A stretch of 64,000 bases of DNA from Paracoccus sp. C2R09 (GCF_018860625.1 NZ_JAHKQB010000007.1:186001-250000), one strand, 5' to 3'. Shown: positions 45,958 through 55,984, numbered from the stretch's first letter. Numbers and translations are program-made. Notes: generated by a model from the sequence alone, not told the origin.

Positions 45958-46733
45958 AGGGTGTCGCACTTGTCACCGGGGGCGCCAAGCGGCTGGGGCG
46001 CGCGATGGCGCTGGAACTGGCGCGGATGGGCCATCCGATCGCCGTCCATTATGCCGGATCCGCCGAGGCTGCCGAGGCGACCGCGGCCCGGATCCGCGAG
46101 CTTGGCGTCGCGGCCGAGACGTTTCAGGCCGATCTGCTGGATCGCGATGCGGCGGCAGGTCTGGTCGGGCGTGTCGCCGCCGCAATGGGGCAGTTGACCG
46201 TGCTGGTCAACAACGCCTCGATCTTCGATCACGACGACATGGCCAGCGCCTCGATGGAGGGCTGGGACCGGCACATGGACAGCAACCTGCGCGCGCCCTT
46301 TCAGCTGATGCAGGCATTCGCGGCGCAGGCGCCCAAGGCACGCGCCGACGAGAATGGCGAACCCGAGGCGCAGGCTGTCGTGGTCAACATGGTCGATCAG
46401 CGGGTGTTGAAGCCCACGCCGGAATTCATGACCTATTCCATCGCCAAGGCCGGGCTGTGGTGGCTGACGCGCACCGCCGCGCAGGGCCTTGCGCCGGATG
46501 TCCGCGTGAACGCGATCGGGCCTGGGCCGACCCTGCAGGGCGCGCGGCAATCGGATGCGCATTTCGCCGGACAGCGCGCCGCGACGGTCCTTGGGCGCGG
46601 TTCGGACCCGCGGGGGATCTGCGATGCGCTGCGGTATCTGGTATCCGCAAGGGGCGTCACGGGGCAGCTGATCTGCGTGGATGGCGGCCAGCATCTGGGC
46701 TGGAAGACCCCCGATGTGCTGGGCGTGGAATAG
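45942..46733 (+). CDS. SDR-family pteridine-reductase-like oxidoreductase (FolM type)
   Basis: A 263-residue short-chain dehydrogenase. The cofactor motif is TGGAKRLGRAMALEL and the catalytic pair is in YSIAK; NNASIFDHDD and DQRVLKPTPEFMTYS resemble FolM/PTR1 proteins that reduce dihydrofolate or dihydromonapterin. The neighbourhood gives no direct proof of the substrate. Start ATG 45942 overlaps the antiporter by 16 nt; GTG 45954 would give a 4-nt overlap. Confidence 0.82.
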   Translation: MDIAVKGVALVTGGAKRLGRAMALELARMGHPIAVHYAGSAEAAEATAARIRELGVAAETFQADLLDRDAAAGLVGRVAAAMGQLTVLVNNASIFDHDDMASASMEGWDRHMDSNLRAPFQLMQAFAAQAPKARADENGEPEAQAVVVNMVDQRVLKPTPEFMTYSIAKAGLWWLTRTAAQGLAPDVRVNAIGPGPTLQGARQSDAHFAGQRAATVLGRGSDPRGICDALRYLVSARGVTGQLICVDGGQHLGWKTPDVLGVE

Positions 46734-47035
46734 GCGCGGGGCTTTCCCCAAGGTCCGCTTTGTCCACGCGCAAGTTAACGTTCTGTGCATGGACCGGATT
46801 CTTCCATTTATTTCCGACGCTTCTGCTGTGGATGAAAAAATAGTTCAATGAAATCAATGGCCTTGTATGGTGCCTAAAGAACGGGCAGTTTCACCCAACT
46901 GTAATGATTGCTGGGTGGGACAGGGTTGTCTCACAGGACACCCACAGAGTTATCCACAGAATCCGTGGAAAGACTCTGCCTTGCCAAGGCACCCGGAAAC
47001 TTGCAGCCGACGCAGAGAATCACTTTCTTGAAGCC
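46734..47035. promoter_or_regulatory. 302-bp region with DnaA-box-like sequences upstream of uvrC
   Basis: A perfect DnaA box TTATCCACA lies at 46950-46958. TCATCCACA on the minus strand (46827-46835) matches 8 of 9, and TTGTCCACG (46760-46768) 7 of 9. Between them is an AT-rich stretch around 46832-46860. Other structures are a CACCCA-N14-TGGGTG dyad (46892-46917) and a TGCCTT-GCC-AAGGCA hairpin (46977-46991). It could be a DnaA-responsive promoter or a replication-related site. Confidence 0.5.
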
Positions 47036-48886
47036 ATGACCCAGAAAACCGGCCACGCCCTCATCCAGGATTATGTCAGAACGCTCGACGGCAGCCCCGG
47101 CGTCTATCGGATGCTGGATGCGCAGGGGGCGGTTCTCTATGTCGGCAAGGCGCGCGACCTGAAGGCGCGGGTGTCAAACTATGCCCGCCCATCGGGGCAT
47201 TCGGCGCGGATCGCGCGGATGATCCGCGAGACCGCCAGCATGATGTTCCTGACCACGCGCACGGAAACCGAGGCGCTGCTGCTGGAACAGAACCTGATCA
47301 AGCAGCTGAAGCCGCGCTACAACGTGCTTCTGCGCGACGACAAGTCGTTCCCGAACATCCTGGTGGCCAAGGGGCACGCATTCCCGCAGATCAAGAAGCA
47401 TCGCGGGGCAAAATCCGAGAAGGGCGATTACTACGGTCCCTTCGCCAGCGCGGGGGCGGTGAACCGGACGCTGACGCAGCTGCAGCGGGTGTTCCTGCTG
47501 CGCAACTGCACCGACAGCGTGTTCGAATCCCGCACGCGCCCCTGCCTTCTGTTCCAGATCAAGCGCTGCAGCGGCCCCTGCGTGGGGCGCATCGACGAAC
47601 AGGCCTATGGCGCGCTGGTGAACGACGCGGAGCGGTTCCTGCAGGGCAAGTCCACGACCATCCAGGCCGATCTGAAGGCCGAGATGGCCGAGGCGGCGCA
47701 GGCGATGGAATACGAACGCGCCGCCGCCCTGCGCGACCGGATCAAGGCGCTGACCGCCGTGCAGTCGGTCCAGGCCATCAACCCCAAGGGCGTGGCCGAG
47801 GCCGACATCATCGCGCTGCATATCGAAGGGGGGCAGGCCTGCCTGCAGGTCTTCTTCATCCGCGGCAACCAGAGCTGGGGCAACCGCGATTTCTATCCCC
47901 GGCTGGGCGGTGCCGAAAGCCCGGACGAGGTGATGCAGGCCTTCCTCGTGCAGTTCTACGACGACAAGCCGCCACCGCGTCAGGTGATCCTGTCGCACGC
48001 CCCCGAAGACCCCGAGCTTGCGGGCGACATCCTGTCCGAACGCGCCGGGCGCAAGGTCGAGCTGCTGGTCCCGCAACGCGGAGAGAAGCAGGAGCTGGTC
48101 ACGAACGCCCTGCGCAACGCCCGCGAGAGCCTGGCCCGCCGCATGTCCGAGAGCGCGACCCAGCTGCGCCTTCTCGAAGGTCTGGCCGAGGCGTTCGATC
48201 TGCCCGGCCCGCCCCGCCGGATCGAGGTCTACGACAACAGCCACATCATGGGCACGAATGCGGTCGGCGGCATGATCGTCGCGGGCCCCGAGGGCTGGAT
48301 CAAGAACCAGTACCGCAAGTTCAACATCAAGGGCACCGAGATCACGCCGGGCGACGATTTCGGCATGATGAAGGAGGTTCTGACCCGCCGCTTCGCCCGC
48401 CTGCTGAAGGAGGATCCCGACCGCGCGACCGAAGCCTGGCCCGACCTTCTGCTGATCGACGGCGGTGCGGGGCAGGTCAGCGCCGTCCACGAGATCATGG
48501 CCGAGATGGGGGTCGAGGACATCCCGATGATCGGCGTGGCCAAGGGCGTGGACCGCGACCACGGCAAGGAGGAGTTCCACCGCCACGGCCAGCGCCCCTT
48601 CGCGCTGCGGATGAACGACCCGGTCCTGTATTTCGTCCAGCGCCTGCGCGACGAGGCGCATCGCTGGGCCATCGGCACCCATCGCGCCAAGCGCGCGAAA
48701 TCGGTCATGTCGAACCCCTTGGACGAGATCGCGGGCATCGGTGCGGCCCGCAAGCGGGCGCTGCTGACCCATTTCGGCAGTGCCAAGGCCGTGGGGCGGG
48801 CGGGGCTTGCCGATCTGCAGGCGGTCGAGGGAATCTCGGCCGCGATGGCGCGGAAGGTGCATGACCACTTCAATCCGAAGGGCTGA
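47036..48886 (+). CDS. uvrC: Excinuclease ABC subunit C
   Basis: A 616-residue nucleotide-excision repair nuclease. The N-terminal GIY-YIG domain starts at [20 protein letters not shown]. The UvrB-binding UVR motif is near residue 215 ([16 protein letters not shown]). The C-terminal RNase H-like nuclease follows ([31 protein letters not shown]), and the end is a helix-hairpin-helix pair. It makes both cuts around damaged bases. The ATG at 47036 lacks a good ribosome site, but the upstream frame is not conserved-looking. Confidence 0.95.
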   Translation: MTQKTGHALIQDYVRTLDGSPGVYRMLDAQGAVLYVGKARDLKARVSNYARPSGHSARIARMIRETASMMFLTTRTETEALLLEQNLIKQLKPRYNVLLRDDKSFPNILVAKGHAFPQIKKHRGAKSEKGDYYGPFASAGAVNRTLTQLQRVFLLRNCTDSVFESRTRPCLLFQIKRCSGPCVGRIDEQAYGALVNDAERFLQGKSTTIQADLKAEMAEAAQAMEYERAAALRDRIKALTAVQSVQAINPKGVAEADIIALHIEGGQACLQVFFIRGNQSWGNRDFYPRLGGAESPDEVMQAFLVQFYDDKPPPRQVILSHAPEDPELAGDILSERAGRKVELLVPQRGEKQELVTNALRNARESLARRMSESATQLRLLEGLAEAFDLPGPPRRIEVYDNSHIMGTNAVGGMIVAGPEGWIKNQYRKFNIKGTEITPGDDFGMMKEVLTRRFARLLKEDPDRATEAWPDLLLIDGGAGQVSAVHEIMAEMGVEDIPMIGVAKGVDRDHGKEEFHRHGQRPFALRMNDPVLYFVQRLRDEAHRWAIGTHRAKRAKSVMSNPLDEIAGIGAARKRALLTHFGSAKAVGRAGLADLQAVEGISAAMARKVHDHFNPKG

Positions 48887-48989
48887 GGCGGGCGGAAATC
48901 CGCACCCTGTCGAAAGGGTATGTGGCTACCGCGCAACAGGGCGGGATTCGCGCTAAGGTTGCTGTCCACCCCGAACACAGGAGACTGCC

Positions 48990-49349
48990 ATGCCTTTCCT
49001 CCGTTCCTTCGGTCCCCTTGCCGATCGCCGTCCCTGCCATGCCCCCGTCGATGCGACGGGCGCGGGCGGCCAGCGTCTGACCGGCCTTCTGACCGACATC
49101 AACATCTCAGGCAGCCAGCCCGCATTGCAGGTCCGCGCGGCCGACGGGTTCAACTGGACCGTCGATCTGTCCAGCCATGCACGAAATCGTGCGGCGGGCC
49201 TGGAAGACGCGCCGATCCTGCCCGGCGACCCGGTCGAGGTCTTCGGCAATGCCAGCGGATCGCTGGGCGAATACCGCATTCGGGCGCATCGGCTGATCAT
49301 CGCGGGACGCCGGTTCGACCTGCCCGAAGGCTGCGCCGAACCGGCCTGA
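48990..49349 (+). CDS. Hypothetical protein, beta-rich
   Basis: A 119-residue protein I do not recognise, with no signal or membrane segment. The pattern TGLLTDINISGSQPALQVRA, then FNWTVDLSSH, GDPVEVFGNASG and YRIRAHRLIIAGRRFDL suggests a small beta-barrel (OB-like) domain. AGGAG lies about 6 nt before the ATG. It stands between uvrC and pgsA, 50 bp from pgsA, so it may belong to that operon. Confidence 0.65.
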   Translation: MPFLRSFGPLADRRPCHAPVDATGAGGQRLTGLLTDINISGSQPALQVRAADGFNWTVDLSSHARNRAAGLEDAPILPGDPVEVFGNASGSLGEYRIRAHRLIIAGRRFDLPEGCAEPA

Positions 49350-49399
49350 TCGGCGCCTTCGCCCTTTCCAAGACGGCGGGCAGGGATTAGCGTGCCATC

Positions 49400-50032
49400 A
49401 TGCGCTGGACCCTGCCCAATATCCTGACCCTGTTGCGTCTTGCCGCCGCCCCGGCGGTGCCGCTGATGTTCCTCTATTTCCATCGCCCCTGGGCCGACTG
49501 GGCGGCGTTGACGCTGTTCGTGCTGGCGGCGGTGACCGACTGGTTCGACGGCTATCTTGCCCGCGCCTGGAAGCAGGAGAGCCGCTTCGGCGCGGCCATG
49601 GACCCGATCGCCGACAAGGCGATGGTCGTGATCGCGCTGGTGGTGATCACCGGCTATTCCGGGATGAACCCCTGGCTGATCCTGCCCGTCGCGGTGATCC
49701 TGTTCCGCGAGGTCTTCGTGTCGGGCCTGCGCGAATATCTGGGCGACCGGTCGCGCAATCTTGCGGTCACCAGCCTCGCGAAATGGAAGACCACCGTGCA
49801 GATGGTGGCCATCGCGGTCCTGTTCCTGGGAACGGGGCTTGCCTATGTCGAGGTCGGAAGCCCGCCCCGCGTGGGCGAGACCGGCCTTGTCTGGTCGGGC
49901 AGCATGGCCGCGCTTGCCACGCAGGCGGGGCTGGCGCTGATCTGGATCGCGGCGGGCCTGACCTTCTGGACCGGCTGGGACTACTTCACCAAGGCGCTGC
50001 CCTTCCTGAAGGAACCGGGCAATGACGCTTGA
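49400..50032 (+). CDS. pgsA: CDP-diacylglycerol-glycerol-3-phosphate 3-phosphatidyltransferase
   Basis: A 210-residue membrane enzyme making phosphatidylglycerol phosphate. The CDP-alcohol motif D-x2-DG-x2-AR-x8-G-x3-D-x3-D is complete from Asp47 (TDWFDGYLARAW) to Asp72 (AAMDPIADK). About five helices. It supplies the phosphatidylglycerol used by the cardiolipin synthase encoded earlier in the window. Its end overlaps moaD by 11 nt. Confidence 0.94.
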   Translation: MRWTLPNILTLLRLAAAPAVPLMFLYFHRPWADWAALTLFVLAAVTDWFDGYLARAWKQESRFGAAMDPIADKAMVVIALVVITGYSGMNPWLILPVAVILFREVFVSGLREYLGDRSRNLAVTSLAKWKTTVQMVAIAVLFLGTGLAYVEVGSPPRVGETGLVWSGSMAALATQAGLALIWIAAGLTFWTGWDYFTKALPFLKEPGNDA

Positions 50033-50273
50033 GATCCTCTATTTCGCATCGCTGCGCGAACGGGTGGGCGTTTCGCGGGAAACCGTCGCAAGCGATGCCG
50101 CGACCGTCCGCGACCTGATCGCGGAACTGGGCGCGCGCTCCGATGCCCATGCCGCGGCCTTCGCCGACCCGGCCGCATTGCGCTGCGCGGTGGATCAGGA
50201 ACTGGCGGGCCTCGATGCGCCCCTGGCAGGCGTGCGCGAGCTGGCCTTCTTTCCGCCCATGACCGGCGGCTGA
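50022..50273 (+). CDS. moaD: Molybdopterin synthase small subunit
   Basis: An 83-residue ubiquitin-like sulfur carrier ending in the essential Gly-Gly (PPMTGG). The terminal glycine becomes a thiocarboxylate that donates sulfur to molybdopterin. The order pgsA-moaD-moaE is common in Alphaproteobacteria. It starts within pgsA and ends 3 bp before moaE. Confidence 0.94.
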   Translation: MTLEILYFASLRERVGVSRETVASDAATVRDLIAELGARSDAHAAAFADPAALRCAVDQELAGLDAPLAGVRELAFFPPMTGG

Positions 50274-50276
50274 CCC

Positions 50277-50720
50277 ATGTCGGCCCGCGTTCAGCAGGCA
50301 GCCTTCGACCTTGCACAGGAATTGCAGGGCTTCGGGCAGGGGGCCGGGGGGATCGTGACCTTCACCGGCATCGTCCGGGATGAAGGCGGCAGCCTGACCG
50401 CGCTTCGCATCGAACATTATCCCGGCATGACCGAACGGCTTCTGGGCGAATACGGCGCCCGCGCCGCGGAACGTTTCGGCCTGTCCGACTGGCGCATCCT
50501 GCACCGTCATGGCGACATCCAGGTCGGCGATCAGATCATGATGGTGGCCACCGCCGCCCGCCACCGCCGTGCCGCGTTCGAGGCGGCGGATTACCTGATG
50601 GACTGGCTGAAATCCCGCGCCCCCTTCTGGAAGCAGGAGATCCGGCGCGACGGCAGCACCGCATGGGTCGCGGCCAAGGACAGCGACGAGGACGACCTCG
50701 CCCGCTGGCAGGGCGCATGA
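50277..50720 (+). CDS. moaE: Molybdopterin synthase large subunit
   Basis: A 147-residue catalytic subunit that converts precursor Z (cPMP) to molybdopterin with MoaD. Active-site stretches are GIVTFTGIVRDEG, IHRHG-like LHRHGDIQVGD, RRAAFEAADYLMDWLK and the Lys in APFWKQE. It overlaps the next gene by 4 nt. Confidence 0.95.
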   Translation: MSARVQQAAFDLAQELQGFGQGAGGIVTFTGIVRDEGGSLTALRIEHYPGMTERLLGEYGARAAERFGLSDWRILHRHGDIQVGDQIMMVATAARHRRAAFEAADYLMDWLKSRAPFWKQEIRRDGSTAWVAAKDSDEDDLARWQGA

Positions 50721-51247
50721 TCCGGCCCGAACTGCGCGCGGCGGCATCGCGACATTCCGAGGCGATCCTCAGCACGCTGACGGCATGCCTGGGGCTGTGG
50801 ATCGCCACGCGCGGCGGCTGGTTCTGGGGGGTGATCGGCGCGGCGCTGGCCGTGATCGGCGCGGTCCTTGCAATGGGCGCGGTCCGGCGGTCCTTCTTCC
50901 GCCGCCCCGTCGCCGCCCCCGGCCTGGTGGAGGTGATCGAGGGGGCCGTCCGCTACTGGGGCACCGACGAGATCGGCGGAGAGATCGCCCTGTCCGACCT
51001 GTCCGAGATCCGCCTGATCGACCTGCGCGGCCGTCCGCATTGGCGGCTGCGCAGCATCGGATCCGAGGTTTTGCTGGTGCCGGTGGACGCGGCCGGGGCC
51101 GAGGCGCTGGCCGATGCCTTCGCCCGGCTTCCGGGCATCGACATGGGTGTCCTCGCGCAGGCACTGCGCGTGTCCGATGCGCCACGGCTGGCGGTGCTGT
51201 GGCGGCGTCCGCAACATGGCGGAGGCAATACGCTGCCCATGCCTTGA
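50717..51247 (+). CDS. Hypothetical membrane protein
   Basis: A 176-residue protein I do not recognise. Two close helices occupy residues about 15-55 (LSTLTACLGLWIATRGGWFW, then a Val/Ala-rich helix). A soluble domain follows with WGTDEIGGEIALSDLSEIRLI and RLRSIGSEVLLVPVDAAGAEAL, a beta-rich PH-like pattern. The ATG overlaps the moaE stop (ATGA), so it is part of that operon. Confidence 0.72.
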   Translation: MIRPELRAAASRHSEAILSTLTACLGLWIATRGGWFWGVIGAALAVIGAVLAMGAVRRSFFRRPVAAPGLVEVIEGAVRYWGTDEIGGEIALSDLSEIRLIDLRGRPHWRLRSIGSEVLLVPVDAAGAEALADAFARLPGIDMGVLAQALRVSDAPRLAVLWRRPQHGGGNTLPMP

Positions 51248-51308
51248 CTTGCGCGGGCTCGCTTGCCACCTGTGACCGACTGCAACAAGTCAAAGAGGCC
51301 GCGCCCCC

Positions 51309-52679
51309 ATGTCAATTCCCCAGCAGGGCGGAGGCCCGATCGAGAGCCGCGATCAACTGGCAGCCTATGTCGCATCGGGCGAAAAGCCCGCGCAGGACTG
51401 GCGCATCGGCACCGAGCACGAGAAGTTCGGCTATGTCGAGGCGACCAAGCAGCCGCTTCCCTACGAGGGCCGGGCATCCATCACCGCCATGCTGGAAGGT
51501 CTGCGGGACCGCTTCAACTGGACCCCGGTCCTGGAGGCCGGGCAGCTGATCGGGCTTGAACGCGACGGCGCGAATATCAGCCTGGAACCCGGCGGGCAGC
51601 TGGAACTGTCGGGCGCGCCGCTGGAAACGATCCACCAGACCTGCGACGAGGTGAACAGCCACCTGGCCGAGGTCGAGGCCGTGGCATCCGATATCGGCGC
51701 AGGCTTCATCGGGCTTGGTGCCGCGCCGATCTGGTCGCAGGACGACATGCCGATGATGCCCAAGGGGCGGTATCGGCTGATGACCGACTACATGGGTCGC
51801 GTGGGCACGCTTGGCACGCAGATGATGTACCGGACCTGCACCGTGCAGGTGAACCTGGATTACGCATCGGAAGCCGACATGGTGAAGAAGCTGCGCGTCG
51901 CGCTGGCGCTTCAGCCGGTGGCGACGGCGCTGTTCGCGAATTCGCCCTTCCTCGACGGCAAGCCCAACGGCATGAAATCCTGGCGCAGCCATATCTGGCA
52001 GAACCTGGACGACGCCCGCACCGGCATGCTGCCCTTCGTGTTCGAGGACGGCTTCGGCTACGAGGCCTGGGTGGACTATGTCCTCGATGTGCCGATGTAT
52101 TTCGTCTATCGCGACGGCAAGTATATCGACGCGCTCGGGCAGTCCTTCCGCGATTTCCTGAACGGTCGCCTGCCGGCCCTTCCGGGCGAGGTTCCGACCC
52201 TGTCGGACTGGGCCGATCACATGACGACCGTCTTCCCCGAGGCCCGCGTCAAGAAGTTCATCGAGATGCGCGGTGCCGATGGCGGTCCCTGGCGACGCCT
52301 GTGTGCGCTGCCCGCGCTGTGGGTCGGGCTGACCTATGACACCGAGGCGCTGGATGCCGCCTGGGATCTGGTCAAGGGCTGGGACGCCGAGACGCGGCAG
52401 GGCCTGCGCGTGGCCGCGGGCCGCGATGCGCTGGCCGGCGAGGCCGGTGGCACGAAGCTTCTGGACCTGTCGCGTGAGGTTCTGGCCATCGCGGAGACCG
52501 GTTTGCGCAACCGCGCGCGTCCGGGGCAGGGCGGCCTGATCCCCGACGAGACGCATTTCCTGAATGCGCTGCGCGAAAGCGTCGACAGCGGCAAGACCCC
52601 CGCCGACGAGCTGCTGGAACGCTATCACGGCGACTGGCAGGGCGACCTGGGTCGGATCTACGACGAATATTCCTATTGA
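51309..52679 (+). CDS. gshA: Glutamate-cysteine ligase (plant/alphaproteobacterial type)
   Basis: A 456-residue enzyme for the first step of glutathione synthesis. It is of the plant-like GCS2 class: IGTEHEKFGYVEATKQPLPY, ISLEPGGQLELSGAPLETIH, MPKGRYRLMTDYM and QVNLDYASEADMVKKLRVAL are diagnostic. Plant homologues are redox-controlled by disulfides, which may not apply here. The ATG at 51309 follows a 61-bp gap. Confidence 0.95.
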   Translation: MSIPQQGGGPIESRDQLAAYVASGEKPAQDWRIGTEHEKFGYVEATKQPLPYEGRASITAMLEGLRDRFNWTPVLEAGQLIGLERDGANISLEPGGQLELSGAPLETIHQTCDEVNSHLAEVEAVASDIGAGFIGLGAAPIWSQDDMPMMPKGRYRLMTDYMGRVGTLGTQMMYRTCTVQVNLDYASEADMVKKLRVALALQPVATALFANSPFLDGKPNGMKSWRSHIWQNLDDARTGMLPFVFEDGFGYEAWVDYVLDVPMYFVYRDGKYIDALGQSFRDFLNGRLPALPGEVPTLSDWADHMTTVFPEARVKKFIEMRGADGGPWRRLCALPALWVGLTYDTEALDAAWDLVKGWDAETRQGLRVAAGRDALAGEAGGTKLLDLSREVLAIAETGLRNRARPGQGGLIPDETHFLNALRESVDSGKTPADELLERYHGDWQGDLGRIYDEYSY

Positions 52680-52752
52680 TCCCGTCCATTTGACCTCGGG
52701 TGCGCTTGAACGGCGCGCCCGGTGGTGGCATCGCATGGGCCGCAGGATCAAG

Positions 52753-53169
52753 ATGGGGCCTCACGCGATGCGTTTCGATTTTCTGGTATGGTTCGGCCGC
52801 CTTGTGGTCGCGGTCTTCGTCATCGGTGCATTGGCGCTGATCGCGGCGGTGACGGTGCTGGTCCGGCAGGCCGAAGGCGTGCCGCCGATGCCCATCGCGA
52901 TGGGCATGGTCGGGATGGCCGCGCTGGTGCTGCTGGCAGGGGCTGCGGTCTCGTTGGTCTCGATCGCGCATTCGGTCCGCCGCGCGGCCACGGCACTGGA
53001 ACGCCAGGCGGCGAATGCCCCCCGCGACAGGGTCGGGCCGGTCTTCAGCGGCCCCGCCATGCCGGCACAGACATCCGCCGAAACCCCCGCCGAGGCCCCT
53101 GTTGCCGCCGCGCGTCCGCAGATCAAGGCCAGCCGTTCGAACCGACCCACCGTCGTCGCCCAGAGGTGA
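52753..53169 (+). CDS. Hypothetical membrane protein
   Basis: A 138-residue protein with two helices (about residues 10-36 and 47-68) and a hydrophilic, Ala/Pro-rich C-terminal half ending in a basic stretch. I do not recognise it. AGGAT 5 nt before the ATG at 52753 favours this start over 52735 or 52768. It lies 73 bp after gshA and ends only 3 bp from the converging plsY. Confidence 0.65.
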   Translation: MGPHAMRFDFLVWFGRLVVAVFVIGALALIAAVTVLVRQAEGVPPMPIAMGMVGMAALVLLAGAAVSLVSIAHSVRRAATALERQAANAPRDRVGPVFSGPAMPAQTSAETPAEAPVAAARPQIKASRSNRPTVVAQR

Positions 53170-53172
53170 CGC

Positions 53173-53745
53173 CTATTTCCGGCCGATCCGCGGTTCGGAC
53201 CCGTCCATGAGGCGACGGATATTGGCATGATGGCGCAGGAAGATCAGCGCCGTCATGAAGGCCGCCGCCAGCGCCAGCCAGGGCCGCCCCAGCCCCAGGG
53301 CCAGAAGCGGTGCCGATGTCGCCGCGACCAGCGCCGAAAGGCTGGAGATGCGCGTGACTGCAGCGGTCGCCAGCCAGACCGCGCATGCGGCCAGCCCCAC
53401 GGGCCAGTGCAGCGCGATCATGGTGCCAAGGAAGGTCGCGACCCCCTTGCCGCCCTTGAAGCCCAGCCAGACCGGGAAGCAATGCCCGAGGAAGGCCGCG
53501 GCGCCCGCCAGCAGGGCCGCGCTTTCGCCGCCGAACTGGCGCGCGATCAGCACGGCGATGGCGCCCTTGCCCGAATCCAGCAGCAGCGTGGCCAGCGCGG
53601 CGGGCTTGTTGCCCGTCCGCAGCACGTTGGTCGCGCCGATATTGCCCGACCCGATCTGGCGCAGATCGCCCAGGCCCATCGCCCGCGTGATGACGATGCC
53701 GAAGGGGATGGACCCCAGAAGATAGCCGAAGATCGCCCAGATCAT
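53173..53745 (-). CDS. plsY: Acyl-phosphate:glycerol-3-phosphate acyltransferase
   Basis: A 190-residue membrane enzyme that starts phospholipid synthesis by moving an acyl group from acyl phosphate to glycerol-3-P. The three active-site motifs are GSGNIGATNVLR, DSGKGAIAVLIA and GHCFPVWLGFKGGKGVAT. The true start is ATG 53745, overlapping the upstream gene by 4 nt; the much longer open frame upstream is only the complementary reading of the pyrC-like gene. Confidence 0.94.
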   Translation of the reverse strand: MIWAIFGYLLGSIPFGIVITRAMGLGDLRQIGSGNIGATNVLRTGNKPAALATLLLDSGKGAIAVLIARQFGGESAALLAGAAAFLGHCFPVWLGFKGGKGVATFLGTMIALHWPVGLAACAVWLATAAVTRISSLSALVAATSAPLLALGLGRPWLALAAAFMTALIFLRHHANIRRLMDGSEPRIGRK

Positions 53746-55025
53746 GCCTCGCCCCCATAGACGCGGTTGCCTGCGACCCAAGTCCCCTTGACCCTGCCCT
53801 GCATCCTGGCCCCGTCGAAGGGCGTGTTCTTCGATTTCGACAGCAGCGCGAAGCGGTCCATCACGAAGGGCGCGTCGGGATCGAACAGCACCAGGTCGGC
53901 GGGCGCATCCTTGGCCAGCCGCCCCGCGTCCAGCCCCAACCTGCGCGCCGGGTTGAGCGAGATCGCCCGCCACAGCTGCGGCAATGTCAGCCCGCCCTGA
54001 TGGACCAGCCGCATGGCGGCGGGCAGCAGCGTCTGAAGCCCCACCGCGCCGGGGGCCGCAGCCTCGAAGGGCAGGCGCTTCGATTCCTCGTCCTGGGGGG
54101 TGTGGAAGCTGGAGATCACGTCGATCGCGCCACTGGCCACCGCATCGACCATCGCCTGGCGGTCGGTCTCGGCGCGCAGGGGCGGGGTGAAGCGGAAGAA
54201 GGTCCGGTAATCGCCCACGTCGTATTCGTTCAGCGTCAGGTGGTGGATCGAGATACCCGCCGTCACGTCCAGCCCCTTGTCGCGGGCGCGGGCCAGCGCG
54301 GGCAACGCGGCCTCGGTCGTGATCTGGTCGGCATGCCAGCGCACGCCCGTCATCTCGACCAAGGCCAGGTCGCGGTCGAGGCCCATCACCTCGGCCATGG
54401 GCGACACGGCCGGAATGCCATAGAGCGAGGCGAACTTGCCGCTGGTGGCCGCGGCCCCGGCAGACAGCGACGCATCCTGCGGATGCCCCACGATCAGCGC
54501 GCCCAGTCCGCGCGCATAGGTCATGCAGCGCGACAGCAGCTTGCTGTCGCGGACGACGCGCACGCCATCGGTGAAGGCCACCGCGCCCGCATCGGTCAGG
54601 AAGCCGATCTCGACCATCTCGCGGCCCTCGCGGGTGCGGGTCAGCGCGGCCATGTGGCGGATGTTCACGGGCGCGTCGGTGGCGCGACGGGCGGCGAATT
54701 CCAGTGCCTCGGGGGTGTCGATGGGGGGCAGGGTGTCGGGGCGGGCGATGACGGTGGTCACGCCGCCCGCCGCCGCCGCGCGGCCTGCGCTGCGGAAGCT
54801 TTCCTTGTGACGCTCGCCGGGTTCGCCGATCTTGACGCCCCAATCGACGATGCCGGGGGCCAGCGCACGGCCGCGGCAGTCGATTTCGGTCGCGCCTTCG
54901 GGGGCGGATTCGTCCGGGGCGCCGATGCCCGCGATCCGGCCGTCGCGGACCAGCAGGCTGCCCATGCCGTCGGTCTGCGCCTCGGGGTCGATCAGGCGCG
55001 CGTTGCGGAAGAGGGTCGCGGTCAT
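53742..55025 (-). CDS. Dihydroorotase-like protein without metal ligands (PyrC')
   Basis: A 427-residue protein of the dihydroorotase family, but the metal and catalytic residues are missing. The HxH motif of active enzymes (IDxHVH) reads VDWGVKI. The TDHAPH segment with the catalytic Asp reads SSFHTPQ. The fold otherwise looks intact ([16 protein letters not shown]). Such inactive PyrC' proteins in Pseudomonas are needed for assembly of aspartate carbamoyltransferase, encoded next door. An active pyrC must lie elsewhere. It overlaps pyrB and plsY by 4 nt each. Confidence 0.9.
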   Translation of the reverse strand: MTATLFRNARLIDPEAQTDGMGSLLVRDGRIAGIGAPDESAPEGATEIDCRGRALAPGIVDWGVKIGEPGERHKESFRSAGRAAAAGGVTTVIARPDTLPPIDTPEALEFAARRATDAPVNIRHMAALTRTREGREMVEIGFLTDAGAVAFTDGVRVVRDSKLLSRCMTYARGLGALIVGHPQDASLSAGAAATSGKFASLYGIPAVSPMAEVMGLDRDLALVEMTGVRWHADQITTEAALPALARARDKGLDVTAGISIHHLTLNEYDVGDYRTFFRFTPPLRAETDRQAMVDAVASGAIDVISSFHTPQDEESKRLPFEAAAPGAVGLQTLLPAAMRLVHQGGLTLPQLWRAISLNPARRLGLDAGRLAKDAPADLVLFDPDAPFVMDRFALLSKSKNTPFDGARMQGRVKGTWVAGNRVYGGEA

Positions 55026-55984
55026 GCCATCACCCCCGTGGCGGTGCGTCCGCGTTCGGCGCGCAGGTTGCGGGCCAGCAGGTCCAGCGCGGCCATGCGG
55101 ACGGCGACGCCCATCTCGACCTGGTCTTGGATGACGCTGCGGTTGATGTCGTCGGCGATGGTGCCGTCGATCTCCACCCCACGATTCATCGGGCCGGGAT
55201 GCATGACGATGGCATCGGGCGCGGCATTGGCCAGCTTTTCGGCATCCAGCCCGAAGCGGTGGAAATATTCGCGTTCCGACGGGATGAAGCCGCCATCCAT
55301 GCGTTCCTTCTGCAAACGCAGCATCATCACCACATCGGCCCCCTTCAGCCCTTCATGCATGTCCTGATGGACCTCGACCCCCATATCGGCCACCCCCGAG
55401 GGCATCAGCGTCGGCGGGCCGATCAGGCGGATGCGGTTCTCCATCTTGCCCAGCAGGATCAGGTTCGACCGCGCGACGCGGCTATGGGCGATGTCGCCGC
55501 AGATGGCGATGGTCAGGCGGTGCAGGCGGCCCTTGGCACGGCGGATGGTCAGCGCGTCCAGCAGGGCCTGGGTCGGATGTTCGTGCCGACCGTCGCCCGC
55601 ATTGACAACGGCGCAGTTCACCTTTTCGGCCAGCAGGTTCACCGCGCCGGAATTCGGGTGGCGCACGACCAGCAGGTCCGGGCGCATCGCGTTCAGCGTC
55701 AGGGCGGTGTCGATCAGCGTCTCGCCCTTCTTCACGCTGCTGGATTGCATCGACATGTTCATCACGTCGGCACCCAGACGCAGGCCCGCCAGCTCGAAGC
55801 TGGACTGGGTCCGGGTCGAGTTCTCGAAGAACATGTTGATCTGGGTCATGCCCGCCAGCGCGTCGGAATGCTTGATCGTGCGACGGTTGAGGGCGGCGTA
55901 TTCCTGCGCAAGATCCAGAAGCGCGGTGATCTCGTCCGGCTTCAGGTGATCGATGCCCAGCAGGTGGCGGGCGCGAAAGCTCAT
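55022..55984 (-). CDS. pyrB: Aspartate carbamoyltransferase catalytic chain
   Basis: A 320-residue enzyme for the committed step of pyrimidine synthesis. The carbamoyl-phosphate loop is [16 protein letters not shown], the mobile loop with Ser and Lys is [10 protein letters not shown], and [14 protein letters not shown] and [12 protein letters not shown] complete the active site. AAGAGG precedes the ATG at 55984. First gene of the pyrB-pyrC'-plsY operon. Confidence 0.95.
   Translation of the reverse strand: MSFRARHLLGIDHLKPDEITALLDLAQEYAALNRRTIKHSDALAGMTQINMFFENSTRTQSSFELAGLRLGADVMNMSMQSSSVKKGETLIDTALTLNAMRPDLLVVRHPNSGAVNLLAEKVNCAVVNAGDGRHEHPTQALLDALTIRRAKGRLHRLTIAICGDIAHSRVARSNLILLGKMENRIRLIGPPTLMPSGVADMGVEVHQDMHEGLKGADVVMMLRLQKERMDGGFIPSEREYFHRFGLDAEKLANAAPDAIVMHPGPMNRGVEIDGTIADDINRSVIQDQVEMGVAVRMAALDLLARNLRAERGRTATGVMA

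Noticed and set aside
53746..54843. Apparent N-terminal extension of plsY giving a 556-residue fusion
   Set aside because: The extension is an alternative frame of the pyrC-like gene; the plsY family starts at the ATG at 53745, with a 4-nt overlap.
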